64,000 nucleotides of DNA from contig NZ_VAJL01000001.1 in the NCBI RefSeq assembly GCF_006175945.1, positions 4,163,001 to 4,227,000 of the forward strand, read 5' to 3'. This DNA is from Chryseobacterium mulctrae (GTDB lineage Bacteria; Bacteroidota; Bacteroidia; Flavobacteriales; Weeksellaceae). This document shows, in pieces, positions 16,310-25,952 of the stretch; positions within the stretch are counted from its first letter, which is position 1; each line of letters starts with the position of its first letter. The position numbers and the translations under genes are program-made. The notes below the pieces were generated by a model. The model saw only the letters and a program-made list of their open reading frames with translations, did not search any database and had not been told where the DNA came from.

Positions 16310-18137
16310 CAATGTCTACCATATAATATTGATCAGATTCAGAATTCTTTACCCAGGACTTGATCCAATGCTTTTTATTGTAAGCATAAATTTCGGACCT
16401 GATATTGTATTTTCTAAGTTTTGATTTCAATATTTTAAACGACCATTTGAAAGTCCAATTTCTTAATCTATTCAAAAACCAATCTTTTACGCTTTCTGCA
16501 AAAGCAATTCCGTGAAGCCCGTCGGGGTTTTTTGCATGATTATCTCCATTGTTATCCAGGCCATCATAATATACGAGCATAAAAGAATTACTCTCACTTA
16601 AAGCCCTAGCGGTTCTAACTGATCTGAAATCAAATAATGGAAGGCAGAATCCATTGATTTGAATTTCGGTTGTGTCCTTTGGAACTTCTTTTTTATTCAG
16701 CTCGTAACCATTTTCATCAAAAAATACAGATGGTAAATCTACTCCTTCGACTTCTGGAAATTTTATATTAAAATATGTTTTATCATTACGGCTTCGATCA
16801 GGATCTTCAACCTCAGTATCTCGAAAATCTTCTGGTTCCTTAGTTTTGTCAATAATGATCCTATTCATTACTGCAGTATTATTTTCAAATGATAAATCAT
16901 AATTTCTAACATTCTTAATGAAGTTTACGAGTTCTCCAAAAGTCATGTCCGGAACGGCTCTTTTAAGATCAACCCGGTTAAAATTAAATACAAAAGGAAT
17001 TGCATCTCCAGCAGCTGTATTTTGTCTCATCGGATTAATTTTAATATCAGCTACACCCGTGTTGACACCTTCAACATCAATAAGATCATAGGATACACGC
17101 CCGAAAAATTCTAAAGTTATCTCCGGCTTATCTTCAGCATCATCAATACCAACCTCAATTACCTGATCAAAATTTAAAAAAGCCTGTGTAGTGCCGCTTC
17201 CAATAGTGCTTAGAATGACGCCGTCTCTCTTAATTGATAACACACTATTTCCGTCATTATTTGTGAAGCAACGACCAATTATTCTATACTTTCCGGGAGC
17301 ATCAATTTTAAATTTTTTAATCCAACGACCGAAAATATTGCCTGCAACCACTTCATTGTCATAAAATTCGTTGACAAAAACCAAACTCTTCTGATAGTTT
17401 TGCTCACCGGTAGTGTAATATTGTTCTGCAGAAAATAAGAGCCTCTGCTTTAGTACAGGATCTTCTAAAATATCTCCGGTTAAAATAAATCCTGCATCTT
17501 GAAAACCTACTTTTAAAACATGGAGTAAATAAGGAAGAGGATGCAAGATATTTTTGTTTACAACATCCCATCCATTCGAATTTTCCTGAATTTCATTTTT
17601 TGGAAATTCTTTAGTATTTGTAAGTGGATTTAATTTTCTTTCATTTATAAAAGAATTAAAATACTTCCAAGCTTCACTCTCCAGATCAAATTCTGAAGTG
17701 TACAATTTTGGAAAATTATAATTAGTTTCCGGATATTTTTTCGACACAATTTCATTTGCATGAGCATAAATATCATTTACCATTTTGTACTCCAGAGGAA
17801 GTTCTTTAATCTTCTTTTCAAAGTTTGGAAGTTCCTCAAACCCTGAATCTATCTGAATCACTGCATATTTTTTTCTGATTTTAGTAAATTGAAGTTCGCC
17901 CTTCATTATCTTTCCTTCAAAAACATGTGAACACTTATATTTTTTTTCTAGTTCTGCACTGATGATTGAAGAATAGTGCCCAGCTGTACTTAAAAAATTC
18001 CGATCATAAAAAAACTTAAAAGGCAATGTGTATTTTGTCCAAATACTATCTTTAAATCTTGGATTTTCTTCTGTGAAATTTGTTTCCAATCCTGATAAAG
18101 GAATTTCAAATTTTTCGGTTACTACCTTATCTTTCAT
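16293..18137 (-). CDS. Phage tail-tip/baseplate protein, last gene of the late block
   Basis: I cannot name the family of this 614-residue protein. It has no signal peptide or membrane segment and is rich in aromatic strand-forming segments. It lies after the tape measure and a large Ig-like protein, where siphophage distal-tail, hub or tail-lysin proteins are encoded. A middle part (about residues 250-350) looks like a beta-sandwich carbohydrate-binding-type fold (GKYRIIGRCFTNNDG, VISITLEFFGRVSYD-like strands). Its start overlaps the upstream gene by 11 bp, so it is translated in the same unit. Role as tail hub is inferred from position only. Confidence 0.7.
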   Translation of the reverse strand: MKDKVVTEKFEIPLSGLETNFTEENPRFKDSIWTKYTLPFKFFYDRNFLSTAGHYSSIISAELEKKYKCSHVFEGKIMKGELQFTKIRKKYAVIQIDSGFEELPNFEKKIKELPLEYKMVNDIYAHANEIVSKKYPETNYNFPKLYTSEFDLESEAWKYFNSFINERKLNPLTNTKEFPKNEIQENSNGWDVVNKNILHPLPYLLHVLKVGFQDAGFILTGDILEDPVLKQRLLFSAEQYYTTGEQNYQKSLVFVNEFYDNEVVAGNIFGRWIKKFKIDAPGKYRIIGRCFTNNDGNSVLSIKRDGVILSTIGSGTTQAFLNFDQVIEVGIDDAEDKPEITLEFFGRVSYDLIDVEGVNTGVADIKINPMRQNTAAGDAIPFVFNFNRVDLKRAVPDMTFGELVNFIKNVRNYDLSFENNTAVMNRIIIDKTKEPEDFRDTEVEDPDRSRNDKTYFNIKFPEVEGVDLPSVFFDENGYELNKKEVPKDTTEIQINGFCLPLFDFRSVRTARALSESNSFMLVYYDGLDNNGDNHAKNPDGLHGIAFAESVKDWFLNRLRNWTFKWSFKILKSKLRKYNIRSEIYAYNKKHWIKSWVKNSESDQYYMVDIETETY

Positions 18138-20172
18138 CGTCTAAAATTTTAAATTCTAATTCCATACACAAAGTATTATCTTCGCCCTTTAGTTCATTTT
18201 TTTTACCAATAGGATAGGCTTTAAAGCGCTTTCCTTCAGAATATATAAAACAAAGCCTACTTGAAAGGATATCATCAATTAGACTGATTTCTTCTTTTAG
18301 AATCCACCCTGTATTGATGGTTAATGGTCTTGATTTATCAGTATCAAACTTTTCTTCAGGAAAATCTTTAGATTCACCAAGTAGGTGTTCAAGTTCTGCA
18401 GTTGGATTAACATATCCGGATCCGCTAAACCAATCAAAAACTAAATTTTGATTTTCCCACTCAATATGGATCGTATTCTCTGGATTTGGCAGCGGGATAA
18501 ATAGCATTTCATTAGCCTCAATTAAATTGGTTTTGAGTGCATCTTTAAATTCACTTCGGAGAAAAGTGAATTGATCAACTGTAAACTTCGGAACATGAGC
18601 CGGCTTAAGGTTTTTGTATTGTTGAAATAACTTATTAATATCATCCTTCTCAGTAAGTCGATCTATACTCAGTTTCAAAATACTGTCTGAATACGTCGAT
18701 CTAATATTGTGATCTGTAAAAAGAGGAAAATATTTAGGCTTTTTTCCAGGAGCGAAATAAACATTATTGACTGTGAATGTAGATAGAACCTGATCCTGAT
18801 CATTAAGTTCTTCAAAGGTCATATTAACCAGGGCTAAATCATATTGATAAACCGGGTCTAAAGAATTAACTACATTTTTAGCTTTAATAAAAAAATCGTT
18901 AATCTCATTACCTGGATAGAACTCAGCTATTCCCTTGAAAAAAGGAATGGCATATTCTTGATTTTCTTGATAAGTTTCACCAAAACCTTTTAAATACATA
19001 TCTAACGTCATTCTTACGTAAGTTGAACTTGAAGCTGTTTTAGTGATTAGAACTTTGTTTTTATCTTTCGCAAAATAGTAGGTTGAGCCACTGAAATCAT
19101 GTTTAATCGACTCAATCACATTGATGGCCAACATTACTTTTCTTATCACGCTGCCAGACCTTAGCAATACTTCGCCGGAATAGTTACCAACTGCCAGTGA
19201 TGATGAATTCACTGTTGTTATTTTCAAAATTCCGTTTACTATAACTGCTGATTCTATGAAGGATGGGATTGTGTCGACTGAAATATTTAAATTATTCGGA
19301 TTAGAAATTGCAACATCAAAAGATTTTACTTCAGATAAATTCCGCTGTAATGAGAAATTGAGATTGGTAGGATTTACATAAAAAAGTGTAGCATCGTTAA
19401 TTACTGCCAAATTAACGGTTACGTTTTTTGTGAATGATCCAATCTGTAAATTTACAGTACCAGAATAATTTCCTACAGCTTTAGCCTGAAGAACTGAATT
19501 ATTTTGAAAAGTAAGATGTCGCTGCGAATTCACTGATTCCTGCAGTAAACTAATAAAAGGCTCAGAAGCTGTAACAGTTATTGGATCGGACACAAAAGCA
19601 ATAATTTTAGAATCGCCGGACAAAGAATTATCTGCTTTATTAAAGCTCAAATTATAAACACTTTTGTCAGTAGGAATTCCGGTACCGGCTTGAACCGTTA
19701 TTGAAATTTCAGTGTAAAACGATTCTAAAAAATTTTCCTGGTTATTTTGCAGACCATAAGCTTCAATTACTACAGGAATGATGTGCGTTCCTACAGATAA
19801 ATTATCCAAATTCTGAAAATCACAGAATACTCTTTCAGTGATCAAGTTTGTTTGATTGAATGTATCCCCGACTAATTTAACAGATGTTAGATTCGCAAAG
19901 TCAACAGAATTTATATTTTTCTTCAGCTTAAAGCGAAAATTGGTATAGTTACTGTAAACAAATTCAAGCTCTGGAAATGTGATATCCTGGAATAATTGTC
20001 CCGGCGTAGATGTACCCATTTGCCACACTTTATTTAATTGAGAAGGAGTTATTTTCCAGTCTCTGATTGGGACTTCTGTTTGTGCTGAAACAATCGTACA
20101 CATAGAGCCTCCTCCATGACCTGGAGGGCAAACAGTATAATACTGAGTTACAAATTTGGTTCTAATTGGCAT
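18127..20172 (-). CDS. Phage tail protein with BACON-like repeated beta domains
   Basis: The 681-residue protein has two related segments of about 85 residues (about residues 170-260 and 265-350). Each has the pattern of a hydrophobic strand pair, VGNYSG[TE]V, then a conserved L..GS....K.V.L.I ending, typical of BACON/Ig-like carbohydrate-binding repeats. The N-terminus lacks a signal peptide and carries a Gly- and Cys-containing stretch (CPPGHGGGSMC). The C-terminal half is mixed and ends RLCFIYSEGKRFKAYPIG. Its position downstream of the tape measure suggests a distal tail or host-contact protein. It overlaps the neighbouring genes on both sides by 11-25 bp. Confidence 0.72.
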   Translation of the reverse strand: MPIRTKFVTQYYTVCPPGHGGGSMCTIVSAQTEVPIRDWKITPSQLNKVWQMGTSTPGQLFQDITFPELEFVYSNYTNFRFKLKKNINSVDFANLTSVKLVGDTFNQTNLITERVFCDFQNLDNLSVGTHIIPVVIEAYGLQNNQENFLESFYTEISITVQAGTGIPTDKSVYNLSFNKADNSLSGDSKIIAFVSDPITVTASEPFISLLQESVNSQRHLTFQNNSVLQAKAVGNYSGTVNLQIGSFTKNVTVNLAVINDATLFYVNPTNLNFSLQRNLSEVKSFDVAISNPNNLNISVDTIPSFIESAVIVNGILKITTVNSSSLAVGNYSGEVLLRSGSVIRKVMLAINVIESIKHDFSGSTYYFAKDKNKVLITKTASSSTYVRMTLDMYLKGFGETYQENQEYAIPFFKGIAEFYPGNEINDFFIKAKNVVNSLDPVYQYDLALVNMTFEELNDQDQVLSTFTVNNVYFAPGKKPKYFPLFTDHNIRSTYSDSILKLSIDRLTEKDDINKLFQQYKNLKPAHVPKFTVDQFTFLRSEFKDALKTNLIEANEMLFIPLPNPENTIHIEWENQNLVFDWFSGSGYVNPTAELEHLLGESKDFPEEKFDTDKSRPLTINTGWILKEEISLIDDILSSRLCFIYSEGKRFKAYPIGKKNELKGEDNTLCMELEFKILDDER

Positions 20173-20546
20173 AAGTATGGGATTTTGTCTTTATATAATT
20201 TTTTAGTTTTGTCAGTATTTCTCTCGAGATAATTCCAAATTTCAATTGCAAAATTTTGTAAATAAATTATCAGTCTTTCAGGACGCTCTTCTATCATTTT
20301 AGCCATCGGAAATAAAATATTTTTGTTTCTGATTAACTTCTGAAAACCGATCATTGAGACTATGAAATCAATATCTTTTATTCTGTATTCTTCAGTAAAA
20401 TCACCGTTTAGAATTTTTGAAACGGATCCAACCAAATACAGATTTTCACCGGTGATCTCTCTAACATTTTTAACCAGGATATCACAATACTCATTCAATA
20501 CCGGCGCTTCGAAAATCTCGAGATTTTGAAAATTATTTTCTTGCAT
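20148..20546 (-). CDS. Small protein with a nucleotidyltransferase-like motif, inside the tail module
   Basis: The 132-residue protein contains LYLVGSVSKIL followed 12 residues later by KDIDFIVS. A hydrophobic strand, G-S, a helix and then D-x-D is the core signature of the DNA polymerase beta-like nucleotidyltransferase fold. The C-terminal half is helical. Its 5' end overlaps the tape measure gene by 14 bp and its 3' end overlaps the next tail gene by 25 bp, so it is an integral part of the tail operon. Whether it is an active transferase or has a structural role is unknown; a third carboxylate is not obvious. Confidence 0.6.
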   Translation of the reverse strand: MQENNFQNLEIFEAPVLNEYCDILVKNVREITGENLYLVGSVSKILNGDFTEEYRIKDIDFIVSMIGFQKLIRNKNILFPMAKMIEERPERLIIYLQNFAIEIWNYLERNTDKTKKLYKDKIPYLCQLEPNL

Positions 20547-23500
20547 TTCTACTCTCTATTTTGTCGCTTTTTTTGACAGCTGTTTTTATTAATTTTCCAT
20601 TTTTCTCATTTGCAATCATGTAGGCAATGATTCCTTCATCATCTAATTTTCTAAGCAAAACCAAAAGTTCCTGAAGAACATAATTGTTTTGGATCATGTA
20701 CTCGGTGCTTTGTGTATTAGGGGTATTTGGAGCGATATCATTTGTAGTGTTTTCAACAAGTCCTCCTTCAGCATAACCTTTATTATTACCTTGTCTGACG
20801 CTTTCCAGGTAGTCAATTACTTTTGCATATCGGGGATGTTCTACCATCCATTCAGGAGCAACCCATTCATTTGCGTGAACTACACCTGCAGGAACAGCTC
20901 CGGTTTCATCTGGAGAACCAAAGCCAGTTCCTGTGTGACCACCTTTAAAAAAACTTGGTTTATCAGGAAGAGGAGTACTCATTACAGTTCCTAACTGAAT
21001 AGCACCTAAAGTTCCAATTACTACAGCTGCTATTGTTCCTCCAATCGGTCCGAGTTGACTGTAAGCCTGCATAATTGCCAAAGATGTACTTGCAACGATT
21101 TCGGCCACTTTAAGTGCTCGTTCTACCTTTGCCTGCTTGTAAGATATTTCAGCCTTTTTATTTGCGGTTTCTGCCTCGATGAGTTGTACTTTTTTGTTGT
21201 ACTCTTCCTGGCTAATTAGTCCTTCATTTAATTGTCTTAACAGTTCTTTTTTCTTGTTAGAATTGTCTTTTTCAAATTTTGACATTTCACGATTGGCCAA
21301 ATTTTGCTGAAGCTGAGCAAAACTTTGAAAAGCACTTGAAAGAGCTTGTACAACCATCCTAACGGCTGTGATTTTTCCTTTTGTCGTGTCAAGATTTTTC
21401 CAGGTATCTTCCCATTCTTTCGCCGAAAATCCGAGGATATCAATCTTTTCTTTTTCAGCATCGTTTTCCTCAACTACTTTTTTCGAATCGGCTTCATTTC
21501 CACCTTTCATGGCAGATTTTACACCGGTGATTCTGATATTTAATTCATCAAGATCTTTTTTTAATTTTGCAGTAGCTTCTGAAGAAAGAGAAGGATCATT
21601 AATTAGTTGATTAAGCAGTTTTTTTTGTTCCTCAAGAAACTTTAACTGAGAATCTAAATAAGCACGATCTGCATTTTCTCTGAGTGCTTTTTTTGCATCT
21701 TCCAAAGTCCGGATGTTTCTCAGCTCTAAATCCGTGAGCTTCAGATATTGCATCTCTGTAAGAGCCTCACGAGCCTGATCCATGGAAGTTATGTTGTTGA
21801 TCATATCTTCCTGAGAATTTCTCTCTAGATCAGCTTTTCTTTGAAAGTTCTCAGCAGCCAGATCATAAGATGACATTTGCCACTTTTCCTCAATTCGTAA
21901 AAGATTGAAACCGTGGGTTTGGAACATTTGATCTTCAATCTGATTATTCAGACCGATAAGTTCTTGTCTCTTTTTATTGGTTTCCTGAAGCTGAGCAATT
22001 GCATTATCAAAATTTTTCTGAGCCTCCGGAGATTTAGTTTCTTTACGATCCCGCTGCAGCTTTAAAATTTCATCATCAGTTTTCTTGATCTGATTTTTAA
22101 TTTCAGTATTTTGCTGGCCGATTTCAGATTTTCTATTTTCGTAATCCTGGATTTCGAGATCCCATTCCTTCTGTTTGCTTTCCTGAAGTATTTTAAATTC
22201 TTCGTCTTTCTTGGATCGCTCCAGCTCTAGAAATTTTTTGTCTGAATCAGCTTTTGCTTCCAGAGATTTGTTGTAAGCTTCACGGGCTTTTTCCAGATCA
22301 TCATTCTTCTTTTTCTCAACTCCTGCAGTCTTGTCTTTCTTCGCATCCGGAACAACTATATTTTTTGGAACAACAACATTATCAGTGGGGGTATCATAAG
22401 TTGATAATTTTGTTATTTCATCACTAAGTTCACCAGCTTCATCGTTCAGGCTTTGAATCGCTTTATTTCTTTTTTCATAAATATATCCGTAAGTATCCAT
22501 CATACTTTTGGCATAATCATCTCCATATTTTTTTCTCCAGGTATTAAATTGCTTTATTTGATTTTTATCAAGATTTTTCAACTCAGAAGGAGAAAGAAAC
22601 GACATATTCCTATCGATCCAATCGCCGCCATCCTTCGCAAAATCTTTAATATCCTGATCTTCCAAATCGATTTTTTTCTCCGAAACTTCATCAAGTTTTT
22701 TGTTCAAAACTTTGATTCTTGAGTTACGTAGGAGCGCATCTGAATAGGCTTTAACAGCGTTGGTTGCTTCCTGAGTCTTTATGTTTTCAAGAGTTAGATT
22801 GCCCAGGTACTGAGGACTTAATTCGTTAAGTTTTTTGATTGCAGCACTTCGTTTCTCTTTTGAAACATTATCATCCTGAGCAACTTTTAAAAGTTGATTT
22901 AATTCATTTTTTTGCGAGACAATTCCCTTTTCAGATTCTTTATTTATTGCGTTGAGCTTTTTTTGTTTTTCAGCAGCTTCATCAATTGAATCTGAAAACA
23001 TAACCATAGCAGTTACAACAGCTGTGATGACTGCGATTAAAACTCCTATAAGGTTAGCTTTTGTCGCAATATTAAACGCTCGCATCGCAACTGTAGCACG
23101 AACGGTATTTCCGGTTAATAGGGCTTTTGCGGCTGCATATAATAATGTGGCAGCTCGAGCGGTAGTATCCCAGAATACTTTTGCTTTTTGGACCAGATTA
23201 TATACTAGAGTTTCACGAGTTGCATTTTTAGTTGTTAGAACCAAAATTAAAAGTGCAGCATTGTATCCAATTACAGCAGAAACAGCTACTATAAAAAGTT
23301 TGTAAAGAGCAGATAACCTCTCTTTGAAAATAATAATTCCGTCACCGGATTCATCAGTAACACCAGTTAACCAACCAACAGCCTGGATAAGACTTTCGAA
23401 CCTATTAATGATGTTCGTAGACGTAAACATGTCTCCGAAAGCATTCTTTATTTTTTCAAGAATGGCTGGAGCGTTATTGTTTTTTTTGTTGAATTCATCG

Positions 23501-24666
23501 GTTAAAGACGTCATTTTATCCATCTCTTCACCGGCAGTTTGCATCGATCTTCTAAAGTCGTCAGTTCTATTCGCAGCAGCACCGATCACTTTCTGAACTT
23601 CCAGTGAGTTCAATTTTAGACTTTCAAAGATTTTAGAGGTCTCAGTTCCTGATACACCCTTCATTCCGGAGGCGAATCTTAAGAAGAATTCTTCCGGCTT
23701 TGTATTTAATAATTTTTCAGCTTCAGCAACTGACATCTGCATAGAAATAGCAAAACCTTCAATATTTCCTCCGGCTGTAGATAGAAAATTTGAGATACCT
23801 GAAGATGCAATCTGAGCATCGATTCCGGATTCTTCAAAAGCAGCTCCAAGACCCAATACCTTATCAATTGCAGGACGCAATGATTCGGGTAAGTTCCCGA
23901 CCCGGAGTGTGAAATTTGCAATATTTCCTTCGCTCGCAGTTCCTTGAGCTGCCAAAGTATTCATTGCAGAACCAACTTTATTAATTGCGTCTGCATAAGT
24001 CAGTTCTTTTGTGCCGTTGAATAAGCCTTTGATTTTTCCTAGTTGATCAACTACGCCCTCAAGACCGCCATCAAAAGAATCTCCTAAAGCCACATAAGCT
24101 TTATCAACTTCCTGGACAAAATCTTTCATTTCCTCCAGAGGAACTCCCAAACGACCTCCAACTTCAGCAATTTTCAAACGTTCAAGCTTACCAGTTCTGG
24201 TATCCATCTCATCGAATTGAGTCCAGAGATTTTTAACTTGATCTGAAGACATCCCGGTTGTTTTCTCAACGTCAGTCATCGCGTCAGCAATTTTCAGAAG
24301 CTGATCAACAGTCGCTTTGCCTTTTGAAATCAAATTTTCAAAAAACATCGAAGCTGTATTTGCCGTAAAAACTTGTCTGAAGGTATCGCCGAAACTTATT
24401 AAGCCGTTACGGAACAGACCTAAAAAACCACGCGATCTATTAAGAGCGCCATCAAGTGTATTGATTTCATTTCGCACTTCTGCAAAGCGAGCTCGAGCTC
24501 TACTCAGTTGTTCTGCAGTTGCTGTAAATTCTCTGGTACCAACTGGAAGACGACGAAGATCACGCTCTAAACTTCGAGTGATTCGTTGGACATTCTGAAA
24601 TGTATTTTGTACTTGATTTCCGTTGATATATAGAACTCCGGTTGTGGAGATTGTATTTCCTGCCAT
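20533..24666 (-). CDS. Tail tape measure protein
   Basis: The tape measure sets tail length and occupies the tail lumen. This 1377-residue protein is the largest in the prophage. The N-terminal part is Ala- and Asn-rich with TP901-type tape-measure segments. Two hydrophobic regions lie at about 450-480 and 535-560, a long Lys/Glu-rich coiled coil at about 760-1170, and a third Gly/Ala hydrophobic segment at about 1200-1225. The C-terminal FFKGGHTGTGFGSPDETGAVPAG region is common at the ends of tape measures. A 4.1-kb gene implies a long tail by family comparison. A terminator and a TGTCCTTT box lie just upstream of its ATG. Confidence 0.93.
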   Translation of the reverse strand: MAGNTISTTGVLYINGNQVQNTFQNVQRITRSLERDLRRLPVGTREFTATAEQLSRARARFAEVRNEINTLDGALNRSRGFLGLFRNGLISFGDTFRQVFTANTASMFFENLISKGKATVDQLLKIADAMTDVEKTTGMSSDQVKNLWTQFDEMDTRTGKLERLKIAEVGGRLGVPLEEMKDFVQEVDKAYVALGDSFDGGLEGVVDQLGKIKGLFNGTKELTYADAINKVGSAMNTLAAQGTASEGNIANFTLRVGNLPESLRPAIDKVLGLGAAFEESGIDAQIASSGISNFLSTAGGNIEGFAISMQMSVAEAEKLLNTKPEEFFLRFASGMKGVSGTETSKIFESLKLNSLEVQKVIGAAANRTDDFRRSMQTAGEEMDKMTSLTDEFNKKNNNAPAILEKIKNAFGDMFTSTNIINRFESLIQAVGWLTGVTDESGDGIIIFKERLSALYKLFIVAVSAVIGYNAALLILVLTTKNATRETLVYNLVQKAKVFWDTTARAATLLYAAAKALLTGNTVRATVAMRAFNIATKANLIGVLIAVITAVVTAMVMFSDSIDEAAEKQKKLNAINKESEKGIVSQKNELNQLLKVAQDDNVSKEKRSAAIKKLNELSPQYLGNLTLENIKTQEATNAVKAYSDALLRNSRIKVLNKKLDEVSEKKIDLEDQDIKDFAKDGGDWIDRNMSFLSPSELKNLDKNQIKQFNTWRKKYGDDYAKSMMDTYGYIYEKRNKAIQSLNDEAGELSDEITKLSTYDTPTDNVVVPKNIVVPDAKKDKTAGVEKKKNDDLEKAREAYNKSLEAKADSDKKFLELERSKKDEEFKILQESKQKEWDLEIQDYENRKSEIGQQNTEIKNQIKKTDDEILKLQRDRKETKSPEAQKNFDNAIAQLQETNKKRQELIGLNNQIEDQMFQTHGFNLLRIEEKWQMSSYDLAAENFQRKADLERNSQEDMINNITSMDQAREALTEMQYLKLTDLELRNIRTLEDAKKALRENADRAYLDSQLKFLEEQKKLLNQLINDPSLSSEATAKLKKDLDELNIRITGVKSAMKGGNEADSKKVVEENDAEKEKIDILGFSAKEWEDTWKNLDTTKGKITAVRMVVQALSSAFQSFAQLQQNLANREMSKFEKDNSNKKKELLRQLNEGLISQEEYNKKVQLIEAETANKKAEISYKQAKVERALKVAEIVASTSLAIMQAYSQLGPIGGTIAAVVIGTLGAIQLGTVMSTPLPDKPSFFKGGHTGTGFGSPDETGAVPAGVVHANEWVAPEWMVEHPRYAKVIDYLESVRQGNNKGYAEGGLVENTTNDIAPNTPNTQSTEYMIQNNYVLQELLVLLRKLDDEGIIAYMIANEKNGKLIKTAVKKSDKIESRNARK

Positions 24667-24713
24667 CTTGCTGTAAGAATTTCCTGCAAGATGTTATCTG
24701 AAGAGATTTTTAG

Positions 24714-24721
24714 AAAGGACA
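24714..24721 (-). promoter_or_regulatory. TGTCCTTT box before the tape measure gene
   Basis: TGTCCTTT on the coding strand, 54 nt before the ATG at 24666 and directly after the T-tail of the upstream terminator. It is one of eight such boxes in the prophage. Confidence 0.6.
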
Positions 24722-24761
24722 AAAAAACTGTGTACATCAAAAGCGTTTTTATGTACACAGT
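24721..24761 (-). terminator. Terminator upstream of tape measure gene
   Basis: An 11-bp perfect stem ACTGTGTACAT (24727-24737 with 24751-24761) is followed on the minus strand by seven T. It ends the transcript of the 24778-25236 gene. Confidence 0.9.
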
Positions 24762-24777
24762 CTTCTAAGTATGTACA

Positions 24778-25236
24778 TTAAATATTAGAAATGATTCTCC
24801 GGATATCAACCATAATTGCTTCTGATCTGAGCCTTACAATTTCATTCATGACAAATTCTTTCACGCCTGAAGCTTCCACGGCATCATCAATAAATGGTTG
24901 AGCTGCCATTTTCATCACATGAGCTTTAAAATTATAAGTTGTCTCCTGGGGACGGTGCCGAGTTCTGGATCCGGCATCTCTGACACCGTCAACTCCAAAA
25001 TTTTGGATAAAGCCATGTTTGGCCATCTTAATCGCAAGACTTCGCATGAAAAACTTTTGATTCCCGGCTCTGGCAGTTCCATACTTTTTAAGTTTTGCGA
25101 CCGATGTTGCATCTTTCAAAGATTTATCGCCTTCCTTTCGGTTTACATGATCAGCAAAGGAACTGGTTTTACTTCGCAGTGAAGCTTCCAACATTTGTTC
25201 AGCTTTGTCTGCAACTTCACGTTCGTTATTGTACAT
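24778..25236 (-). CDS. Conserved phage protein before the tape measure
   Basis: I do not recognise this 152-residue basic protein. It has a helical, charged N-terminus (ADKAEQMLEASLRSK), a central RAGNQKFFMRSLAIKMAKHGFIQNFGVDG stretch of which only the helical character can be judged, and a hydrophobic C-terminal helix ending RRIISNI. Its position directly upstream of the tape measure, but separated by a terminator, is where tail completion or minor tail proteins are encoded. It has its own TGTCCTTT-like box 50 nt upstream and a terminator downstream, so it may form a single-gene transcription unit. Confidence 0.65.
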   Translation of the reverse strand: MYNNEREVADKAEQMLEASLRSKTSSFADHVNRKEGDKSLKDATSVAKLKKYGTARAGNQKFFMRSLAIKMAKHGFIQNFGVDGVRDAGSRTRHRPQETTYNFKAHVMKMAAQPFIDDAVEASGVKEFVMNEIVRLRSEAIMVDIRRIISNI

Positions 25237-25262
25237 TGATTTTATTTTGAGCTAAAATAAAA

Positions 25263-25294
25263 ACTCCGGATATCCTTGTAAAGGACTCCGGAGT
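25263..25294 (-). terminator. Two-part hairpin terminator, overlaps a TGTCCTTT-like box
   Basis: The stem ACTCCGGA/TCCGGAGT (25263-25270 with 25287-25294) encloses an inner stem TCCTT/AAGGA. On the minus strand it is followed by TTTTTATTTT. It should end the transcript from the 25397-26232 genes. Confidence 0.8.
25280..25287 (-). promoter_or_regulatory. AGTCCTTT variant box, 50 nt before the 25236 start
   Basis: AGTCCTTT on the coding strand matches seven of eight bases of the prophage box. It lies inside the terminator stem, so its role as a promoter element is less certain than for the other copies. Confidence 0.4.
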
Positions 25295-25396
25295 AGGGAA
25301 TGTTTGTGTAATTCTGTAAACTAATTGAAAACTAAATTTTTAAGACTAATTTAAAAACTGTAACAAGAGTTTTTTGATGCAGAATAAAAGTGTAAA

Positions 25397-25702
25397 TTAA
25401 GTTCTTTCGTAAAGATTCCAAACTAAAATTCTACCGACTTCTTGCTCTTCAGAAATTTCTTCAGTCCACTGTGTTTTCTTTTTAATTATAACTTTTTCAG
25501 TTAGAATTTTCTGAGAATGTTTAAATCCTAATTCTTTCAAAATATCAAAAACATCATGCTGTGTAATAGGTTCATTGGGTATCACACCTCGAAACCAATT
25601 TAAGACAGCACCGGTTTGCATTTGAATATTATCACCTCCATCTGGAGTGGGTGAATAATACTGAAGGATAATATCCTTCATTTCTTCTTTGTAATCATCC
25701 AT
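25397..25702 (-). CDS. Unknown phage protein (101 residues)
   Basis: No family is recognised. The protein is acidic, with a central EPITQHDVFDILKELGF segment that looks like a small helix-turn-helix-type helical pair followed by strands (KILTEKVIIKKKTQW). Its start overlaps the stop of the preceding gene by 8 bp, so it is coupled to it. It is the last gene before a terminator in the short unit 25397-26232. Confidence 0.6.
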   Translation of the reverse strand: MDDYKEEMKDIILQYYSPTPDGGDNIQMQTGAVLNWFRGVIPNEPITQHDVFDILKELGFKHSQKILTEKVIIKKKTQWTEEISEEQEVGRILVWNLYERT

Positions 25703-25952
25703 GAGCTTCAGGTTTTAAAATTAGCATTAACGACTTAAATTTAGCCGGATTTCTGTTAATAACATGGTACAAAGAATTAAGATTTGAAAGTTGATTTTTT
25801 ATTAATTTCTCGTGATTTTCAACAACATCGTTGTCAATTCCTAAATTAACAATTACTTCATTTAAATCAGCTCTTAATTCTGCACTTGAATTCATGACAT
25901 CGTAGAAATCTTCTAGCCAGTCAGAGAATGCCTCATTAAATTGCTTTGCCAT
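25695..25952 (-). CDS. Unknown small phage protein (85 residues)
   Basis: An all-helical protein (FNEAFSDWLEDFYDVMNSSAELRADL and a second Leu/Asn-rich helix) with no known signature. It overlaps the upstream gene by 17 bp and the downstream gene by 8 bp, which supports translation. A heptamer TTTAAAA near its 3' end could in principle cause slippage, but the -1 frame stops at once. Confidence 0.6.
   Translation of the reverse strand: MAKQFNEAFSDWLEDFYDVMNSSAELRADLNEVIVNLGIDNDVVENHEKLIKNQLSNLNSLYHVINRNPAKFKSLMLILKPEAHG

Noticed and set aside
22453..23596. Several rightward frames inside the tape measure gene
   Set aside because: They are shadows of a Lys/Glu/Ala-rich coding sequence on the other strand.
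25695..25735. Slippery TTTAAAA heptamer near the end of the 85-residue gene as a tail-chaperone frameshift site
   Set aside because: The -1 frame reaches a stop at once, and the next gene lies in the +1 frame.
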